Below are positions 1 to 9,338 of a DNA stretch of 64,000 nt, one piece after another (the first letter of the stretch is position 1; every line of letters starts with the position of its first letter). A program made the position numbers and the translations under genes. Source of the stretch: Bradyrhizobium sp. (GTDB lineage: Bacteria > Pseudomonadota > Alphaproteobacteria > Rhizobiales > Xanthobacteraceae); assembly GCA_030681365.1 (NCBI GenBank), contig JAUXWH010000223.1, positions 1 through 64,000 of the forward strand, in the 5' to 3' direction. Below the pieces are notes generated by a model. The model worked only from the letters and a program-made list of their open reading frames with translations, was not told the origin of the DNA and did not search any database.

Positions 1-349
1 GGTGGGTGCAGAACACATAGTCCACGCTCTCGTAGGCGACGCCGAGCGCGAACAGCTCGTTGCGCCAGCGCTCCTTGCCCGGAAAATCGAACGGCGGCGG
101 GTGGCCCTTGTCCTCGCCGGTGCAGGTATCGACCAGAATGGTATGGCGCGGGGTGCGAACGACAAACGTCTGGTAGGTGATGACCATCAGCCCGAGCGCC
201 GCGTCGTACACCTCCGGCTCCATGGCCGGCAGATGATGCTGGAAGACGGCGTCGTCATAGGCCGGGAAGAAATCCTGCGGCCGCCGCCACGGGCCTTCGC
301 GTTCGATCACCGTATCGATGGTGATGTCGCCGATCCGAAGCTGCTTCAT
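1..349 (-). CDS. MBL-fold metallo-hydrolase, N-terminal part (runs off left edge)
   Basis: Only about the first 116 residues lie inside the window; the C-terminus is left of base 1. The visible N-terminus (MKQLRIGDITIDTVIERE) and the strand pair around FVVRT / HTILVDTCTG look like the start of a metallo-beta-lactamase-fold hydrolase. The frame is cut as ...VFCTH enters, which I read as the beginning of the zinc-binding THxHxDH motif; the metal site itself is not visible. The ATG at 349 overlaps the TGA of the upstream alpha/beta hydrolase (ATGA), so the two are probably translationally coupled. Family assignment is moderately sure; the substrate is unknown. Confidence 0.7.
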   Translation of the reverse strand, partial: MKQLRIGDITIDTVIEREGPWRRPQDFFPAYDDAVFQHHLPAMEPEVYDAALGLMVITYQTFVVRTPRHTILVDTCTGEDKGHPPPFDFPGKERWRNELFALGVAYESVDYVFCTH

Positions 350-1062
350 CGCGCAGGCTCCGCCGCGATCTTCGTCAGCAGCGCCATCAGCGCCTCCGGC
401 GCGGTGACGTTCGGCGAGTGACTGGCGTCGATCTCGTGATAGCGCCACGCGGGATCGCTTTTGGCTTGCTTGGCAAATGGCCCAAACGTATCCGCCGGCG
501 TGATGCGCGTGGCGTAGATGTAGCTGCGCGGCAGGGTCAGCGCGCCGCCCTGCAGCCTGAGCCCGGTCTCGAAGCACTTGATCGGCATATGGACGCGGCG
601 CGTGCTCAGCCATTCGAGGTCGGCCGGCGAGGTGTCCGGCGGCGTCGGGTTCGGCGGCACCCGCCAGCCGTCGCCGCTGTTCTTGAGCTCCTGCATGCGC
701 GGCCGCGCCACCTCGTTCAGGTCGAGCAGCGACTGGCCGTCGGCGGGCACGAAGGCATCGACATAGATCAGCTTGACGATGCGATCGCGGGCGCGGTCGG
801 CGACCCCGGTGGCGACCATGCCGCCATAGCTGTGGCCGACCAGCACGATGTCGCGCAGGTCTTCGTACCTGATGACGTTGAGGACGTCCTCGATGTGGGT
901 TTCGAGATCGATCGACGGATTGGCCAGATGCGCGCGCTCGCCCAAACCGGTGTAGGTCGGCGTCACCAGCCGATGCCCGCTGGCCGCCATCAGCGGGTGC
1001 ATCTTCTTCCAGGCCCAGCCGGCCGACCAGGCGCCGTGGCAGATGAGAAACGTTGCTCCCAT
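346..1062 (-). CDS. alpha/beta hydrolase
   Basis: A 238-residue alpha/beta-hydrolase, probably cytoplasmic. It opens with the oxyanion-region pattern FLICHGAWSAGWAW, carries the nucleophile elbow GHSYGG (Ser78) and ends with a His-containing DASHSP motif, so a Ser-His-Asp triad is plausible. The overall pattern resembles the plant methylesterase/hydroxynitrile-lyase-like branch (AB_hydrolase_6), but I cannot name a substrate. I chose the ATG at 1062 rather than the in-frame one at 1092 because AGGAAAAAA sits about 8 bases before it. Its stop overlaps the start of the downstream MBL-fold gene, implying a two-gene operon and possibly a joint ester or lactone breakdown role (inference). Confidence 0.85.
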   Translation of the reverse strand: MGATFLICHGAWSAGWAWKKMHPLMAASGHRLVTPTYTGLGERAHLANPSIDLETHIEDVLNVIRYEDLRDIVLVGHSYGGMVATGVADRARDRIVKLIYVDAFVPADGQSLLDLNEVARPRMQELKNSGDGWRVPPNPTPPDTSPADLEWLSTRRVHMPIKCFETGLRLQGGALTLPRSYIYATRITPADTFGPFAKQAKSDPAWRYHEIDASHSPNVTAPEALMALLTKIAAEPAR

Positions 1063-1155
1063 GATGTTTTTTCCTGTTGGGCAATACGCCAATGCCGATT
1101 TGGCAATACTACCGACCCGTCGCTTGATGTAAACGTCGCCGCCAACTCAGAGGCT

Positions 1156-1259
1156 GTCATTCCGGGGCGATGCGAAGCATCGAACCCGGAATCGCGGGAT
1201 TCTCAGGGGCGCAATGGCGCCCAATAGTTCGGCTCGTTTCACTCGCGCCCCGGAATGAC
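1156..1259. repeat. Palindromic intergenic repeat (gtcattccggggcg family)
   Basis: This element starts GTCATTCCGGGGCG and ends CGCCCCGGAATGAC, so its ends are inverted copies. The interior also contains GAACCCGGAATC. The same family recurs at 33242-33321 and as a half copy near 3403-3446. Such elements are common between genes in Bradyrhizobium-group genomes. Its right end overlaps the annotated start of the TauE-like gene. Confidence 0.8.
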
Positions 1260-2010
1260 GACGCAAATGACCACTTTCGCCTACGTGCTGGTGCTGCTCG
1301 GCGCGCTCTCCGGCGGATTCGTCTCCGGCCTCGTCGGATTCGGCACGGCGATGACGGCGCTGGGGATCTGGCTCTATGTGCTGCCGCCCACGCTCGCGGT
1401 GCCGCTGGTGCTGATCTGTTCGGTGGTCGCCCAGACCTCGACGATGCCGGCGATGTGGCGCAGTTTCGACCTGACGCTGGTCTGGCCATTCCTGATCGGC
1501 GGCCTCGCCGGCGTTCCGTTCGGCGTGCTGCTGATCGCCTATGCCGATCCGCAGGTCTTCAAGCTCAGCATCGGCGTGCTGCTGCTGGTGTTTCCGATTG
1601 CGCTGTATTTGCAGCGCAAACCGATGGCGTTCACCTTCGGGGGCCGGATCGCGGACGGCGCGATCGGATTTGCCGGCGGCATCCTCGGCGGCCTCGCCGG
1701 CCTGTCCGGCGCGCTTCCGACCTTGTGGGCGAGCGTGCGGGGCTGGGGCAAGGACGAGCGCCGCGGCGTTTTCCAGACCTTCAACTGGACCGTCCTGTTC
1801 ACGGCGTTATGCCTGCAGGCCGGCATGGGCCTCGTCAGGCTGGACGTGATCTGGCTCGCCCTGATCGCGTTCCCGGCGACGATCACCGGCGCGTGGCTCG
1901 GCGCGCGGGCCTATCGCGCGCTGAGCGACCGCAATTTCAGGGATCTGGTGCTGGCGCTGCTGTTTCTGTCCGGCGTCGGGCTGGTCTGGAGCAGCATCGG
2001 CGCGAAGTAG
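1255..2010 (+). CDS. TauE/SafE family sulfite exporter-like permease
   Basis: A 251-residue, strongly hydrophobic protein with about eight predicted membrane segments and two internally similar halves, as in the TauE/SafE (DUF81) family. The N-terminal GxxSGLVGFGTAM segment and the central GGILGGLAGLSGALPTLW segment are the typical paired signatures. Members export or import small organic sulfur or carboxylate anions; the substrate here is unknown. The ATG at 1255 lies inside a palindromic repeat and has no clear Shine-Dalgarno, so the ATG at 1267 (codon 5) may be the real start. It converges on the O-antigen-ligase-like gene with only 19 bases between stops. Confidence 0.85.
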   Translation: MTTQMTTFAYVLVLLGALSGGFVSGLVGFGTAMTALGIWLYVLPPTLAVPLVLICSVVAQTSTMPAMWRSFDLTLVWPFLIGGLAGVPFGVLLIAYADPQVFKLSIGVLLLVFPIALYLQRKPMAFTFGGRIADGAIGFAGGILGGLAGLSGALPTLWASVRGWGKDERRGVFQTFNWTVLFTALCLQAGMGLVRLDVIWLALIAFPATITGAWLGARAYRALSDRNFRDLVLALLFLSGVGLVWSSIGAK

Positions 2011-2029
2011 CCGCACATGCTCCGCCGGC

Positions 2030-3322
2030 TCAGGACGGAAGCGAAGCCACGGGTTCAGTATCGCGCCTCGCCCCCAGCACCATGCCGCCGGCGACGCCGA
2101 CGCCCAGCACGTAGATCCAGCCTTCATGAAAATCGAACAGATGCGAATTGAACAGCGAGGTGAAGATGTTCTGCACCACCACCAGCAGGCCGATCCATGC
2201 CGCGAGGCCCTCGCCGCGAAACAGCGTCAGATGCTTCCACCACAACGCAAACAGCACGACGATCCCGAACACGCCCCACTGGATCGCCACGGCCAGGGTC
2301 TGATTGTGCGGGTTTGCCACGACCTCGGCGCGGAAGCCGACCTGGCCGGCTGCCGCCTTTTCGAACAGCCCGCGCGTCGATCCGGTGCCATGCCCGATCA
2401 CGGGAGCTTCCGCAATAAAGCGCAGCGACTTCTGCCAGAATTCCAGCCGGGAACCGACTCCGCTCGGATAGTTATGGACCGTGGTTTGCTGCCAGTCGGT
2501 AAAAAACTTCTTGCCGGTGGCGCGCAGGTCCGGCGATACGTTCCAGACCATTCCCGCGAGCAGGATAGCGGCGCAGGTTGCAAGGATCGTCGTCCGCCAT
2601 TTCAGATGAAGCAGTGCGAACACCGCGAGCATGACCGGAATGGTCACCAGCGCGGTTCGCGAAACCACCACGAACACCATGTTGGCCAGCAGACTGAAGG
2701 CAACCACCGAAAGCAGCGCCGCGAGCCGCGTCCTGCCGGCTCGCACCGCCATCATGATCGGATAGGCCAGCGCCACCGCGCACAGCGCGAACTCATGGCT
2801 TTGGGCGATATAGTTCTTGACGAAGATCCCCCGCATGGTGGCGTCGGCCTTGAGTGTGAGGTTGGGCTCGAAGGCAACGGCCCAGGACACAATCATCAGC
2901 AGCGTGCAGGACACCAGAAAGGCGATGAAGACCCACAGGCCGCGCGTCGAGCGTTCGAAATGATAGAACAGCAGCGGCAGCAGCAGCAGTTTGGCGGTCG
3001 GACCGACCGCATGGAGCCGGGCGCCCCAGGATGCGTCCGACCACAGGGTTCCCACCAGCGCCAGCACGAACAAGGCGACCGGCAGCGCCGAGATCGGCCG
3101 CAGCAGCAATCGCAACAAGGCGCGCGGCTCGACGGTCGGGATCAGCGCGACGAGCCAGAGCACCGCCGCGATCGCGACGCCGGAGGTCGACCACGGCAGC
3201 AGGAGCGCGATCAAGACCGCCAGCAGATCGATATTGAGGGTCCGCGCGGCCGGGTCATTCCGCGCGGACCAGATGGCCGACAGCCTGGAGGCGCCGGGCT
3301 CTCTTCGTATGGCGTCAGTCAT
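2030..3322 (-). CDS. O-antigen ligase / polymerase-like membrane protein
   Basis: A 430-residue integral membrane protein with about ten hydrophobic segments and a long periplasmic loop in the C-terminal half (around residues 260-350, containing the HNQTLAVAIQWG region). This is the layout of the O-antigen ligase / Wzy-like family (PF04932), in which the loop carries catalytic Arg and His residues. It probably acts at the periplasmic face of the inner membrane, transferring or polymerising an undecaprenyl-linked glycan. The start is supported by GGGAA six bases before the ATG. No glycosyltransferase operon adjoins it, so the polysaccharide involved cannot be named. Confidence 0.8.
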   Translation of the reverse strand: MTDAIRREPGASRLSAIWSARNDPAARTLNIDLLAVLIALLLPWSTSGVAIAAVLWLVALIPTVEPRALLRLLLRPISALPVALFVLALVGTLWSDASWGARLHAVGPTAKLLLLPLLFYHFERSTRGLWVFIAFLVSCTLLMIVSWAVAFEPNLTLKADATMRGIFVKNYIAQSHEFALCAVALAYPIMMAVRAGRTRLAALLSVVAFSLLANMVFVVVSRTALVTIPVMLAVFALLHLKWRTTILATCAAILLAGMVWNVSPDLRATGKKFFTDWQQTTVHNYPSGVGSRLEFWQKSLRFIAEAPVIGHGTGSTRGLFEKAAAGQVGFRAEVVANPHNQTLAVAIQWGVFGIVVLFALWWKHLTLFRGEGLAAWIGLLVVVQNIFTSLFNSHLFDFHEGWIYVLGVGVAGGMVLGARRDTEPVASLPS

Positions 3323-3402
3323 CCATGTTCCCTTGCGACCCGCGATGGCACCGCGACACCCATTCTACGCCGCGGAGGTGCCCGTCCGCAAATTTGAGTA
3401 CG

Positions 3403-3446
3403 TCATTCCGGGGCGCATCGAATAAGGACCGGACCCGGAATAACGA
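3403..3446. repeat. Half copy of the gtcattccggggcg repeat
   Basis: GTCATTCCGGGGCGCATCGA is followed shortly by GACCCGGAATAACGAC. This matches the left end and core of the repeat at 1156-1259, but in a shortened form. It lies between the divergently read ends of the O-antigen-ligase-like gene start and the ABC exporter stop. Confidence 0.5.
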
Positions 3447-5249
3447 CTACTCCGCCGCCGAAATGCGGCCGAACTCCGTCGCCTGCCGTTCGAACAGGCC
3501 GCGATAGATTCCGCCCGCGCGATTGGCCAGCATGGCATGGGTGCCCTGCTCGACGATGTCGCCGCGGTCGAACACCAGAATGCGATCGAGGCTGCGCACC
3601 GTCGACAGCCGGTGTGCGATCACGATCGAGGTGCGGCCTTTCATCAGCCGTTCCATCGCCTGCTGGATCAGCGCCTCGGATTCGGAATCCAGGCTCGACG
3701 TCGCCTCGTCCAGAATCAGCACCGGCGCATCGGCCAGAAACGCGCGCGCCAGCGCCACGCGCTGCCGCTCGCCGCCGGACAGCTTGACGCCGCGCTCGCC
3801 GACCAGCGTGCCGTAGCCTTTCGGCAGTCGCAGGATGAACTCATGGGCATTGGCCAGCCGCGCCGCCTGCTCGATCGCCGCCATGCTGGCGCCCGGCCGG
3901 CCATACGCGATGTTCTCGGCCAGTGACCGGTGAAACAGGATCGGGTCCTGCTGCACGATGGCGATCTGGCTGCGCAGCGAATGCTGTGTCGTCAGCGCGA
4001 TATCCTGACCGTCGATCAGGATACGCCCGCCGCTGACATCGTAGAGCCGCTGCACCAGTTTGACAAAAGTCGTCTTGCCGGAGCCGGAGCGGCCGACCAG
4101 TCCGACACGCTCGCCGGCGCGGATGTCGACCGACAGGCCGTCATACAGCGGCTCGCGGTGGCCGCCATAATGGAACGTGACGTCGTCGAACACGATGCGG
4201 CCGCCCTGGATGTCGATGGCTTTCGCGTCCCCGGCGTCGACAATGCCGATCGGCTCGTCATGGATGGCGACGAGCTCCTCCATGTCGTTGACCGAACGCT
4301 GCAGATTGTTGATGTGCATGCCGACATCGCGCAGATAGGCGTGGATGATGTAGTAGCTGGTCAGCACATAGGTGACGTCGCCCGGCGTCGCCTTGCCGGC
4401 GATCCACAGCAGCAGCGCGCCGCCGATCACCGAGCCGCGCAGGCACAGCAGCACCGCGAGCTGCGCCGTCGAGGTGTAGTTGTAGCGCAGCCAGGTCCGG
4501 CGCACACGGCGGCGCCACCGCGCGATGACGCGCGCCAGCCTCGAGTCCTCGCGCGCTTCGGAGCCGAACGATTTCACCACCGCGTTGCAGGTCAGGGCAT
4601 CGGCCAGCGTGCCGCCGACCTTGGTGTCCCAGGCGTTGGAGACGCGCGCAGCCGGTGCGATATAGCTGGTCGAGAACCAGACGGTCAGCGACACATAGAC
4701 CAGCGCGCCGACGGCGATCACGGCGCCGAGCGAGGTCCAGTGCAGCCCGAGCAGGACCATCGATCCCACCAGCACCGCCAGCGACGGCAGCAGCGCCATC
4801 AGGATGGTGTCGTTCAACAAATCGAGCGCCCACATGCCGCGGGTGACCTTGCGCACGGTCGAGCCGGCAAAGCTGTTGGCGTGCCAGTCGGTCGAGAAGC
4901 GCTGTACCCGCATGAAGGCGTCGCGCGACACGTCGGACATGATCTTCAGCGTGAACGGCACGATCGCGTGCAGCCCGATCAGCCGCAGAATCATCGAGGC
5001 GAGACCCAACGCGACAATGGCGCCAAAGGCGGTCCACGCCGCGCGCTGCGCGGCCGGATCGGCGGCTCCCCTAGTCAACGCGTCGACCAGCTGGCCCGAG
5101 AACAGCGGCATGAACAGGTCGGCGACGGTGGCGCCGAGCAGGCCGCCGGCCACGGTCATCGCCCGCGCCGGCTGGGCGAGCCAGTGCCGGAACACGAACG
5201 GAAGCACCACGCGGATCGCGGTGGGTCGCTGTTTGGCTTGAGCGGTCAT
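3447..5249 (-). CDS. ABC exporter, fused permease and ATP-binding protein
   Basis: A 600-residue half-transporter of the MsbA/Atm1-like type that would homodimerise in the inner membrane. A six-helix type-I exporter domain covers about residues 20-320. The nucleotide-binding domain covers about 345-590, with Walker A GRSGSGKTT, Q-loop, signature LSGGERQRVALARA, Walker B VLILDEATSSLD and the H-loop IAHRLST all intact. Lipids, glycolipids or peptides are typical cargoes; nothing nearby fixes the substrate. It is separated by about 310 bases from the next gene and appears monocistronic. Confidence 0.9.
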   Translation of the reverse strand: MTAQAKQRPTAIRVVLPFVFRHWLAQPARAMTVAGGLLGATVADLFMPLFSGQLVDALTRGAADPAAQRAAWTAFGAIVALGLASMILRLIGLHAIVPFTLKIMSDVSRDAFMRVQRFSTDWHANSFAGSTVRKVTRGMWALDLLNDTILMALLPSLAVLVGSMVLLGLHWTSLGAVIAVGALVYVSLTVWFSTSYIAPAARVSNAWDTKVGGTLADALTCNAVVKSFGSEAREDSRLARVIARWRRRVRRTWLRYNYTSTAQLAVLLCLRGSVIGGALLLWIAGKATPGDVTYVLTSYYIIHAYLRDVGMHINNLQRSVNDMEELVAIHDEPIGIVDAGDAKAIDIQGGRIVFDDVTFHYGGHREPLYDGLSVDIRAGERVGLVGRSGSGKTTFVKLVQRLYDVSGGRILIDGQDIALTTQHSLRSQIAIVQQDPILFHRSLAENIAYGRPGASMAAIEQAARLANAHEFILRLPKGYGTLVGERGVKLSGGERQRVALARAFLADAPVLILDEATSSLDSESEALIQQAMERLMKGRTSIVIAHRLSTVRSLDRILVFDRGDIVEQGTHAMLANRAGGIYRGLFERQATEFGRISAAE

Positions 5250-5559
5250 GGTCTCATCCGGCTGCGCCTCCGCGCGGACCGGCTCCGGTTTTGACGCGCG
5301 GCGGCACTGGCCGAGCGCGCGCGTCGTTGAAAAAAATCGATACAGACAGGGAAGTCAGGGGGACCGGGACATCAGGCCCGGTCGATGCTGGCGGGGATAG
5401 CCCTCAGAGGGCCGCGCGGGCATCCACGAAAAGCTTCGGACGCGGGTGCGCGATCTGCGAATACATCGAAATCATGCAAATCTCCCCGGTTCGAGCCACG
5501 ATGCGCCGCTTATAAATGCGTCGCTTCCATTTGGCAACATGACAAGCGCGTGATCGCAC
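5250..5559. other. Intergenic region without a convincing gene
   Basis: This 310-base stretch lies between the start of the ABC exporter and the stop of the DHA2 transporter. The open frames here lack a good start, ribosome site or protein-like composition. It should hold the ABC exporter promoter and the end of the efflux operon, but I see no strong terminator hairpin or operator. Confidence 0.5.
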
Positions 5560-7146
5560 TCAATGCGACGGCTCGGAAAGCAGCCCGGCAGGCTTCTTCA
5601 GGAACACCAACAGCACGATGAGGCCGAAATAGAACACCGCCAGCAGGAAGAAGGCGTCGCCGAATCCCATCACCACCGCCTGGCGGTGCACGATATTGGA
5701 CAATTGCTTCAGCGCCATCAGCGAGGAATCGCCCATGCCCTTCATGCGCTGGGCCAGCATGTTCAGCGTTTCGGTCGCGGTGGCGTTGCCCCAGGTCACC
5801 CTTTCGTGCAACCGCGCGATATGCAGGTCGGTGCGCTGGTTCAGCACCGAATTGATGACCGCGAGCCCGAGCGCGCCGCCGAGATTGCGCGTCAGGTTGA
5901 ACAGGCCCGAGGCGTTCTTGACCCGGTCGGGCGCCAGCGTCCCCAGCGCGATGGTGTTGGTCGGCACCATCGCCAGCATCATGCCGACGCCGCGCAGGAT
6001 CTGCGGCACCAGCAGCTCGTAGAAATCGTACTCGCGGGTAATCCACGTCATCTGCCAGGAGCCAAGCGCGAACAGAGCGAGGCCGGCGGCAATGAGCAGC
6101 CGCATGTCGACCTTGACCATCAGCCGGCCGACGATCGGCGCGGTCAGGAACATGGCGGCGCCGGAGACGAACATGGTCTCGCCGATCATCAGCGCGCTGT
6201 AGCTGCGCACTTCCGCCAGATAACGCGGATACATATAGGTGAGGCCGTAGAGGCCGATGCCGACACAGAACGATATCAGGCAGCCGATGCCGAAATTGCG
6301 GTCGGTGAAGGTCCTGATATCGACGATGGGCTCCTCCACCGTCAGCACGCGCCAGAAGAAGGCGATCGCGGCGATGGCGCAGACCGCGGCGCTGACCGCG
6401 ACCGAGGTATCCTGCAGCCATTGCGAATGCGGCCCTTCCTCCAGCACATATTCGAGGGTTCCGAGAAAGCCCGCCATGAAGATCAGGCCCCACCAGTCGA
6501 ACCGCTCCAGCAGCTTGAAGTTCGGCTGATCGAAATCGACCAGCGCCAGCACGCCGACGGTGATGCCGATGCCGGGCACGATGTTGATGAAGAACAGCCA
6601 GTGCCAGGACAACCAGTCGGTGATGAAGCCGCCGACCGTCGGGCCGATGGTCGGGGCCAGGGTTGCAACCAGGCCGATGATCGGGCCGACGATGTAGAAT
6701 TTCGAACGCGGGAACACCGTATAGGCCGCGGCGAACACGGTCGGGATCATGCCGGCGCCCATGAAACCCTGGATCGCGCGCCACACGATCATCTGCTCGA
6801 TGGTCGAGGCGAAGCCGCACAGCAGGCTGGCGACGGTGAAGCCGGCGGCGGATATCGCAAACAGCAGCCTTGTGCCAAACGCCCGCGACAGGAAGCCGGA
6901 CAGCGGAATCCCGATCACCTCGGCGATCAAATACGAGGTCTGCACCCACGACACTTCGGACGAACTCGCCGACAGCCCGGCCTGGATCTCGGCGAGCGAG
7001 GCCGAGACGATCTGGATGTCCAGGATCGACATGAACATCCCGAACACCATGATGAGAAACGCGAACAGCCGCCGCGGCGGAATCCGATCGGACGCCTCGG
7101 CAGCTTCACTCATCATCGAAGGCGGGGCGGTGGTGGCGTCGGCCAT
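5560..7146 (-). CDS. DHA2 family multidrug efflux MFS permease (EmrB/QacA-like)
   Basis: A 528-residue major facilitator with 14 predicted membrane helices, the size and topology of DHA2 drug:proton antiporters. The motif-A region GIPLSGFLSRAFGTRLLF follows TM2, and the antiporter motif-C-like GPTVGGFITDWLSWHW lies in TM5. It lies 58 bases downstream of an EmrA-like adaptor on the same strand, so the two should form an inner-membrane/periplasm efflux pair that docks to a TolC-type outer-membrane channel encoded elsewhere. Control by the divergent TetR regulator is likely. The drug substrates are unknown. Confidence 0.92.
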   Translation of the reverse strand: MADATTAPPSMMSEAAEASDRIPPRRLFAFLIMVFGMFMSILDIQIVSASLAEIQAGLSASSSEVSWVQTSYLIAEVIGIPLSGFLSRAFGTRLLFAISAAGFTVASLLCGFASTIEQMIVWRAIQGFMGAGMIPTVFAAAYTVFPRSKFYIVGPIIGLVATLAPTIGPTVGGFITDWLSWHWLFFINIVPGIGITVGVLALVDFDQPNFKLLERFDWWGLIFMAGFLGTLEYVLEEGPHSQWLQDTSVAVSAAVCAIAAIAFFWRVLTVEEPIVDIRTFTDRNFGIGCLISFCVGIGLYGLTYMYPRYLAEVRSYSALMIGETMFVSGAAMFLTAPIVGRLMVKVDMRLLIAAGLALFALGSWQMTWITREYDFYELLVPQILRGVGMMLAMVPTNTIALGTLAPDRVKNASGLFNLTRNLGGALGLAVINSVLNQRTDLHIARLHERVTWGNATATETLNMLAQRMKGMGDSSLMALKQLSNIVHRQAVVMGFGDAFFLLAVFYFGLIVLLVFLKKPAGLLSEPSH

Positions 7147-7204
7147 GGTCTGCTCGGGTCAGGACGGGCTCGTCAAACCGGGCGGGCAGCCCGGCCGCCG
7201 CAGA

Positions 7205-8494
7205 TCATTTCGGATGCGGCATCGGCGCCGCGTCGAGGTCGGCTTCGCTGTCGGCGTCGGCGGCGCCCTCGTTGGTATCGACGGTGACATAGACCGACAT
7301 GCCGGCGCGCAGCAGGTTCTGCTGCGCGACGTCCTTCGGCACGCGGACGCGGACCGGCAGCCGCTGCACGATCTTGGTGAAGTTGCCGGTGGCGTTGTCG
7401 GGCGGCAGCAGCGTGAACACCGAGCCCGCCGCCGGCGAGATGCTGTCGACGGTGCCCGCGAACTTGCGGTGGCCGTAGGCGTCCACCGAAATCCTCACCG
7501 GCTGGCCCGGGCGGATCCGCTTGAGCTGCGTCTCCTTGAAATTGGCGTCGATGAAGACGCTGTTGAGCGGCACCAGATTGCCGAGCCGCTGCCCGGCCTG
7601 GATGAAGTCGCCGGTATTGACCATCCGGTTGGAGAAGGTGCCGTCGACCGGCGCGCGGACCGCGGTGAAGTCGAGGTCGCGCTGCGCCTTGGCGAGCGAC
7701 GACTGCAATTCCACCAGCTGGGCGCGGGCCTCGTTCTGCTGCGCCTTGGTCACCTCGACATTGTCGCGCGCGGCATCGAAGGCGGCCTGCGCCGATTTCA
7801 CCGCGGCGAGGCCCTGGTCGCGGCCGGCTTCCGAGACTTCGAAGGTGGCGCGCGAGGCAAATCCCCTGGTGCTCAGCGCCTGCTGGCGCTCGAAATCGAG
7901 ACCGGCCCGCTTAAACATAGCCTCCGAGGAAGCGAGCTGCGCCCTGGACTGCTCGGCAGCACTTTCCATCGCGGCGACCTGGCGACCGATGCGGTCGATG
8001 GTGGCCTGCTGGGTCGCGATCTTAGAGCGTGCCGCATCCACCGCGATGCGATAGTCGCCATCGTCGATCCGGAAGATCACGTCACCGGTGCGGACCACGA
8101 CGTTGTCGCCGGGCAGAATCGCCGCGATGTGGCCGGACACCCGGGCGCCGAGCGTGGTGTTGTTGGCGCGCACATAGGCATCGTCGGTGGAGATGTAGAA
8201 GCGCCCGACCAGAACGTAATGCACGGCATAGCTGGCGGCGGCGAGCGCGAGCAGCGCGACCACACCCGACAGCACCAGTTTGCGTTTGCCCGGTTTCGGC
8301 GCGGCCGGAGCGGCGGCGGCCGGCGCTGCCGCCGGTTGGTCGATGGCAGGACCAGCGGGCGCTTCGACGGAACCGCGGGCAGCCGGCTCTTCCGAAGCCT
8401 CGGAACGAGGCTCGGTCGAAGCGTCGCGCGAACCTTCCGCCACATCCGGTTTGGAACGAAGGATGCGTGCGGCCTGGTCTCTCGCTGCGGCCAT
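7205..8494 (-). CDS. EmrA/HlyD-family efflux adaptor protein
   Basis: A 429-residue membrane-fusion protein. An Ala/Pro-rich cytoplasmic N-terminus of about 60 residues precedes one transmembrane segment (KLVLSGVVALLALAAASYA). Next come a split biotinyl-lipoyl domain (GHIAAILPGDNVVVRTGD ... FTAVRAPVDGTF), a long alpha-helical hairpin rich in A, Q and E, and beta-barrel strands. I chose the ATG at 8494 because GGGGGAGGG lies 5 bases before it; longer in-frame extensions run across the operator region. It is the first gene of the efflux operon and partners the MFS permease downstream. Confidence 0.9.
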   Translation of the reverse strand: MAAARDQAARILRSKPDVAEGSRDASTEPRSEASEEPAARGSVEAPAGPAIDQPAAAPAAAAPAAPKPGKRKLVLSGVVALLALAAASYAVHYVLVGRFYISTDDAYVRANNTTLGARVSGHIAAILPGDNVVVRTGDVIFRIDDGDYRIAVDAARSKIATQQATIDRIGRQVAAMESAAEQSRAQLASSEAMFKRAGLDFERQQALSTRGFASRATFEVSEAGRDQGLAAVKSAQAAFDAARDNVEVTKAQQNEARAQLVELQSSLAKAQRDLDFTAVRAPVDGTFSNRMVNTGDFIQAGQRLGNLVPLNSVFIDANFKETQLKRIRPGQPVRISVDAYGHRKFAGTVDSISPAAGSVFTLLPPDNATGNFTKIVQRLPVRVRVPKDVAQQNLLRAGMSVYVTVDTNEGAADADSEADLDAAPMPHPK

Positions 8495-8576
8495 AAAAGC
8501 CCTCCCCCAACTGCAATGTCGCGCCGCAGGCGCAGCCGAAAAAATCGGCTGTTCCGTTCCATCGGCCTCCAAATAA

Positions 8577-8601
8577 CATTGACCGAACGGTTCGGTCAAT
8601 G
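8577..8601. promoter_or_regulatory. TetR-type operator, perfect 25-bp palindrome
   Basis: Two 12-base arms, CATTGACCGAAC and its exact reverse complement, flank a single central G. It sits between the efflux operon start (8494, minus) and the tetR start (8685, plus), where a divergent autoregulatory operator is expected. TTGACCG...CGGTCAA arms are typical of AcrR/TetR-family efflux repressors. Confidence 0.85.
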
Positions 8602-8684
8602 CATATTCGCTTCGCCAGACCCTACAGCGCGGATGCCCCGCGCAGAGTATCGCGCAAGGAAATATTTCCGGAAAAGCTAAACCA

Positions 8685-9326
8685 ATGATTGCAGCAAGGC
8701 CCACACCGCTCCCGCTCGCCGCCGACGAGGATTCCTCGAAGCGCCGCCAGATCGTCGACGGCGCGCGCAAGGTTTTCCTGGATCTGGGCTTCGACGGCGC
8801 CAGCATGGGCGAGATCGCCCGCTCGGCCGGCGTCTCCAAGGGCACGCTGTATGTCTACTTCGCCGACAAGAGCCGCCTGTTCGAAGCCATCGTCGAAGAG
8901 GAATCGCTCGAACAGGGCAAGGTGGCGTTCAATTTCGATCCGGAACGGGATGTCACGGCCACGCTGACGGATTTCGGCCAGGCCTATATCCAGCTATTGT
9001 GCCGGCCGGGCGGCGGATCTGCGATCCGCACGGTAATGGCAATCGCCGAGCGGATGCCGGAGGTCGGCCGCCGCTTCTACGACAACGTGGTGGCGCTCAC
9101 CATCGCCAAGCTCGGCGCCTATCTCGAAGCCCATGTGCGAGCCGGCGATCTCGAGATCGAGGACTGCGAGCTGGCGGCGACGCAGTTCATGCAGATGTGC
9201 CAGGCCTCGCTGTTCATGCCGTTCGTGTTCCAGGCCGCCCCGGCGCCCTCGGCCGAGCGCATCGCGCAAGTGGTCGGCAGCGCGACGCGGATGTTCCTGG
9301 CGGCGTATCAGGTGAAGCGGGGCTGA
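8685..9326 (+). CDS. TetR/AcrR family transcriptional regulator of the adjacent efflux operon
   Basis: A 213-residue TetR-family repressor. The N-terminal helix-turn-helix spans about residues 20-65, with the usual pattern KRRQIVDGARKVFLDLGF ... IARSAGVSKGTLYVYFADK. The C-terminal ligand-binding and dimerisation region resembles the AefR/TetR_C_7 type. It is divergent from the EmrAB-like pair and shares with it the perfect palindrome at 8577-8601, so it probably represses both itself and the pump until an inducer binds. The inducer is unknown. Confidence 0.92.
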   Translation: MIAARPTPLPLAADEDSSKRRQIVDGARKVFLDLGFDGASMGEIARSAGVSKGTLYVYFADKSRLFEAIVEEESLEQGKVAFNFDPERDVTATLTDFGQAYIQLLCRPGGGSAIRTVMAIAERMPEVGRRFYDNVVALTIAKLGAYLEAHVRAGDLEIEDCELAATQFMQMCQASLFMPFVFQAAPAPSAERIAQVVGSATRMFLAAYQVKRG

Positions 9327-9338
9327 TCCTCCGCTTGC

